Shown here: positions 61,630-64,000 of the stretch, piece after piece | Layout of the letters: every line of letters begins with the position of its first letter | How positions within the stretch are numbered: the stretch's first letter is position 1 | Origin: Bubalus kerabau | Taxonomy: Eukaryota; Chordata; Mammalia; Artiodactyla; Bovidae | Assembly (NCBI RefSeq): GCF_029407905.1 | Contig: NC_073626.1 | Coordinates: forward strand, 106,273,982 to 106,337,981 | DNA: 64,000 nucleotides | Reading direction: 5' to 3' | The notes under the pieces: model-generated | What the model was told of the DNA's origin: nothing | Seen by the model: only the letters and a program-made list of their open reading frames with translations | Databases searched by the model: none | Made by a program: the position numbers and the translations under genes

Positions 61630-61966
61630 GGCTGGATCATATGATAGGCATGTTAGGTTTTTAGAGAAACACCAAAGTTTTCCAAAGCAATTGAACATTT
61701 TACATTTCCAAGTGCAATGCATGAGAGTTCCAGTTTCTCTACATCTTCACCAACATTTGGTATGGGACAGTCATCTTATGTCTATATAGCTATGTATGAT
61801 ATTTTCTCCTTCTATGCTTTGTCTTTAAACAGTGCCCTTTGAATAGCAGAGGGTCTTAATTTTGATGAAGCCCAATTTATTCATCATATTTTCAGTATTG
61901 TGTGTTGTGTCTTAACAATCTTTACTTAACCCAAGGCCATAAAAGTTTTTTTCCTAGCTTCTTTTA

Positions 61967-62130
61967 GATGTATTATGTTGCTGTTGTTGTTGTCCAGTCC
62001 GTAAGTTGTGTCTGACTCTTTGTGACCCCCTGGGTTGCAGCACGCAGGTTTCCCTGTCCTTCACTATCTCCCAGAGTTTGTTCAAACTCATGTGCATTGA
62101 GTCAGTGATGCTATCTAACTGATGTTTTAT
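61967..62130 (-). mobile_element. Short BovB 3' end nested in L1
   Basis: 144 bp of BovB 3' end (61977-62120) starting with (GTT)n-like text, then GTAAGTTGTGTCTGACTC and TCAAACTCATGTGCATTGAG. Flanks GATGTATTAT (61967-61976) and GATGTTTTAT (62121-62130) are a 10-bp target duplication in L1 sequence. Confidence 0.88.
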
Positions 62131-63177
62131 AGTTTTAGGTTTTTCATTTAGGTTATGATTCATTTTTAGCTATTTTTTGCATATAGTGTAAAGTATGGAT
62201 CCAGGTTCTCCCTCCCCCCCACCCCCAACTCCACTGGGATATCCAGTTGTTCCAGCACTATTTGTTGAAAATGCTTCATTTCTCTATTGAATTACCTTAG
62301 AACTTGGTTGGAAATCAATTGACCATATATGTGTAGGGTTATTTCTTGACTCTTCTCTCCATTGCTCTGTCTGTCCTATTGCCATGATTATGGCATACTA
62401 TAATTGTGACACTCATAATTATTCTATTTATAACAACAGACTTGAAGTTAGGTAATGTAAGTCCTCCAACTTTTTTCTTCCATTTCAGTTTTTTTGGCTC
62501 TTCTGAATCCTTCGTATTTCCCATGAACTTGAGAATAAGGTATCATTTTTTTAAAAGGAAAAAAATCACTGCGATTACTCTGAATCTATAGGTCAGTTTG
62601 AAGAGATTTGCCATATTAGCAGTATTTATTTTTTCCACTTATTTAGATTTTCCTTAATTTCATTCAGTTCTGTTTCATAGCCTTCAGTATATAGGTCTTA
62701 TATACCTTTGATGTATTCGTAAGTATTTCAGTTTTTGATGCTATTGTGATATTTTAAAAAATATACTGATTGTTCATTGCTAGGACCGAGAGGTAAAACT
62801 AACTTTTGTATTTTGGTCTTGTGTCTTGCAACTTCACCGAACTCATATTTTAAAGTTTTTTTGGTGTGTGTATTTTATCAGATTTTTATGAGTGGACAAC
62901 TGTGTCATCTGTAAATAAAGATTGTTTTACTCCTCCTTTCCAATTTCAGAACTTTTTACTTATATATTTGTTATTTTCTTGTTGCACAGAGTGCATCTTT
63001 CTGTATAATGTTGAATGGAAGTGATGTGAGTAGACACATCTTTGCCTTTTCCAGATCGTAAAGGTAAAGCACTTGATTCCTCACCTTTAAACATGCTGTT
63101 AGCCTTCAATTTTCTTTTTTTTTTTTTTTTTACATGCCCATTATCAGGTTGAGGAAGCTCCTTTTTATTCCTAGTCT

Positions 63178-63409
63178 GCTAAAAGTTGGGCTTTCTAGGT
63201 GGCCCAGCAATAATCTGCCTGTCAATGCAGGAGATGCAGTTTCTATCCCTGGGTTGGGAAGATACCCTGGAGGAGGAAATGGCAACACACTCCAGTGTTA
63301 TTGCCTGAAAATTCCCATGGACAGAGGACCCAGCTTGCCACAGTCCATGGGGTTGCAAAGAGCTGGACATGACTGAGCAACTGAGCATGAGCACAAGCGT
63401 GCTGAAAGT
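63178..63409 (+). repeat. Bov-tA SINE nested in L1
   Basis: Sense head GGGCTTTCTAGGTGGCCC at 63188, body with GGAGGAGGAAATGGCAAC, tail GGACATGACTGAGCAACTG. TGCTAAAAGTT before (about 63178-63188) and TGCTGAAAGTT after (about 63399-63409) are the likely target duplication. Confidence 0.9.
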
Positions 63410-64000
63410 TTCATCAGGAATAGATACTGGATTTCATCAAATCCTTTTTCTGCATCCATTGAGAAAATCTTACATTATTTGTTTGCTTAGTCTGTTAACA
63501 TAAAACTTAACATTGATTGTTTTTGAATATTAACCAGTCTCATTCCTGAGATAAATCATACTTGGTTATAATATATTATCGTTTTTGTACATTGCTTGAT
63601 TCTATTTCCTAAAATTTTAAGAACTTTTTTATCTAAGACTCTATGGTTGTCTTTTTTTGTACTGGCTTTGGTAATAGAGTAGCAAGCTCCATAGAATGAG
63701 GTGGGAAGAAGTCATCCTTCTTCTGTTGTTTAGAAAAATTTATATAGAGTTGGTATCATTTCTTCCTTAAATGTTTGGTAGAATCATTGGTTAAGCCATC
63801 TGGGCCTAGGATTTTCTTGTTGGAGTGTTTTAAACTACACACTCAATTTCTTCAATAGATATTAGTTTTTCAAGTAACATAATATCTATTAAATATTGAA
63901 ATACACCTTGAGTAAGTTGTGATAGTTTCTCTCAAATGATTTGTCCATTTTATTTAGGTTGTTAAATATATCAGTATAAGATTGTTATAGTATTTTTTTT

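Larger units (their letters stand above)
13098..64000 (+). other. QTMAN: Start of a large downstream QTMAN intron, no further exon seen
   Basis: It begins with the donor gtcagt at 13098. The protein should continue with a Phe-containing segment after FPDVSR, but no open frame in the next 51 kb carries it, nor the conserved C-terminal GT-B half. The interval is taken as a single long intron that continues past the window end. This fits the known very large size of the gene in mammals. An alternative small non-coding or alternative exon cannot be excluded. Confidence 0.7.
61090..64000 (-). mobile_element. Old L1 LINE, 3' UTR and ORF2 C-terminal part, runs off the window
   Basis: From about 61090 the text follows antisense L1: 3' UTR to about 61900, then ORF2. 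On the - strand the frame 62524-62339 gives KKKVGGLTLPNFKSVVINR, a typical L1 ORF2 C-terminal segment. Further matches (ACCATATATGTGTAGGGTT, TTCAGTATATAGGTCTTATA, AACTTCACCGAACTCATATT, TTTCTGCATCCATTGAGAAA) continue to the window end. Many stops and frameshifts break the frame. BovB (61977-62120) and Bov-tA (63189-63398) insertions interrupt it. Confidence 0.88.

Noticed and set aside
1..64000. Search for CRISPR arrays, operons, phage or plasmid features
   Set aside because: The window is ruminant nuclear DNA; direct repeats seen are SINEs and microsatellites.

Overview
This window is vertebrate nuclear DNA from a ruminant (cattle, sheep, goat or a relative; the species cannot be fixed from sequence alone). 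The evidence is its interspersed repeats. It carries many tRNA-Glu-derived Bov-tA SINEs, BOV-A2/BovA elements, BovB (RTE) LINE 3' fragments with (ACTGA)n tails, cetartiodactyl CHR SINEs and a ruminant L1 tail, over a background of old mammalian MIR, MER5A and L1M copies. The base composition is AT-rich, and there are no operons, bacterial genes or CRISPR arrays.

Only one protein-coding gene is supported. Two internal exons on the + strand (9041-9208 and 12924-13097) encode consecutive pieces of the N-terminal DUF3524-type domain of QTMAN, formerly GTDC1, the GDP-mannose:tRNA-Asp queuosine mannosyltransferase. The split cysteine codon joins cleanly across the 3.7 kb intron, and both exons are phase 2-2. 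The rest of the window reads as intron: the end of the upstream intron (1-9040), one complete intron (9209-12923) and about 51 kb of the following large intron (13098-64000). No other exon, RNA gene or promoter could be supported.

Layout: 1-9 kb has a BovB copy with an 11-bp target duplication (2517-3312), CHR, MIR, BOV-A2 and Bov-tA copies. 9-13 kb holds the exons. 13-27 kb is SINE-rich and includes an unusual CHR element split by a 143-bp segment whose sister copy lies 2.3 kb downstream. 27-36 kb is repeat-poor with MIRs and two MER5A hAT elements. 36-48 kb has a + strand BovB, several Bov-tA copies and an old L1 mosaic. 48-60 kb is mostly quiet, with a small 5'-inverted L1 insertion (51061-51493), a third long BovB and microsatellites. 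61-64 kb is an L1 on the - strand that runs off the window and hosts nested BovB and Bov-tA insertions.

I found no new multi-gene system. The observations most worth a second look are the templated insertion inside the CHR SINE, the twin-primed L1, a strong G-quadruplex motif inside a MIR, and two double-headed Bov-tA copies that share one junction.
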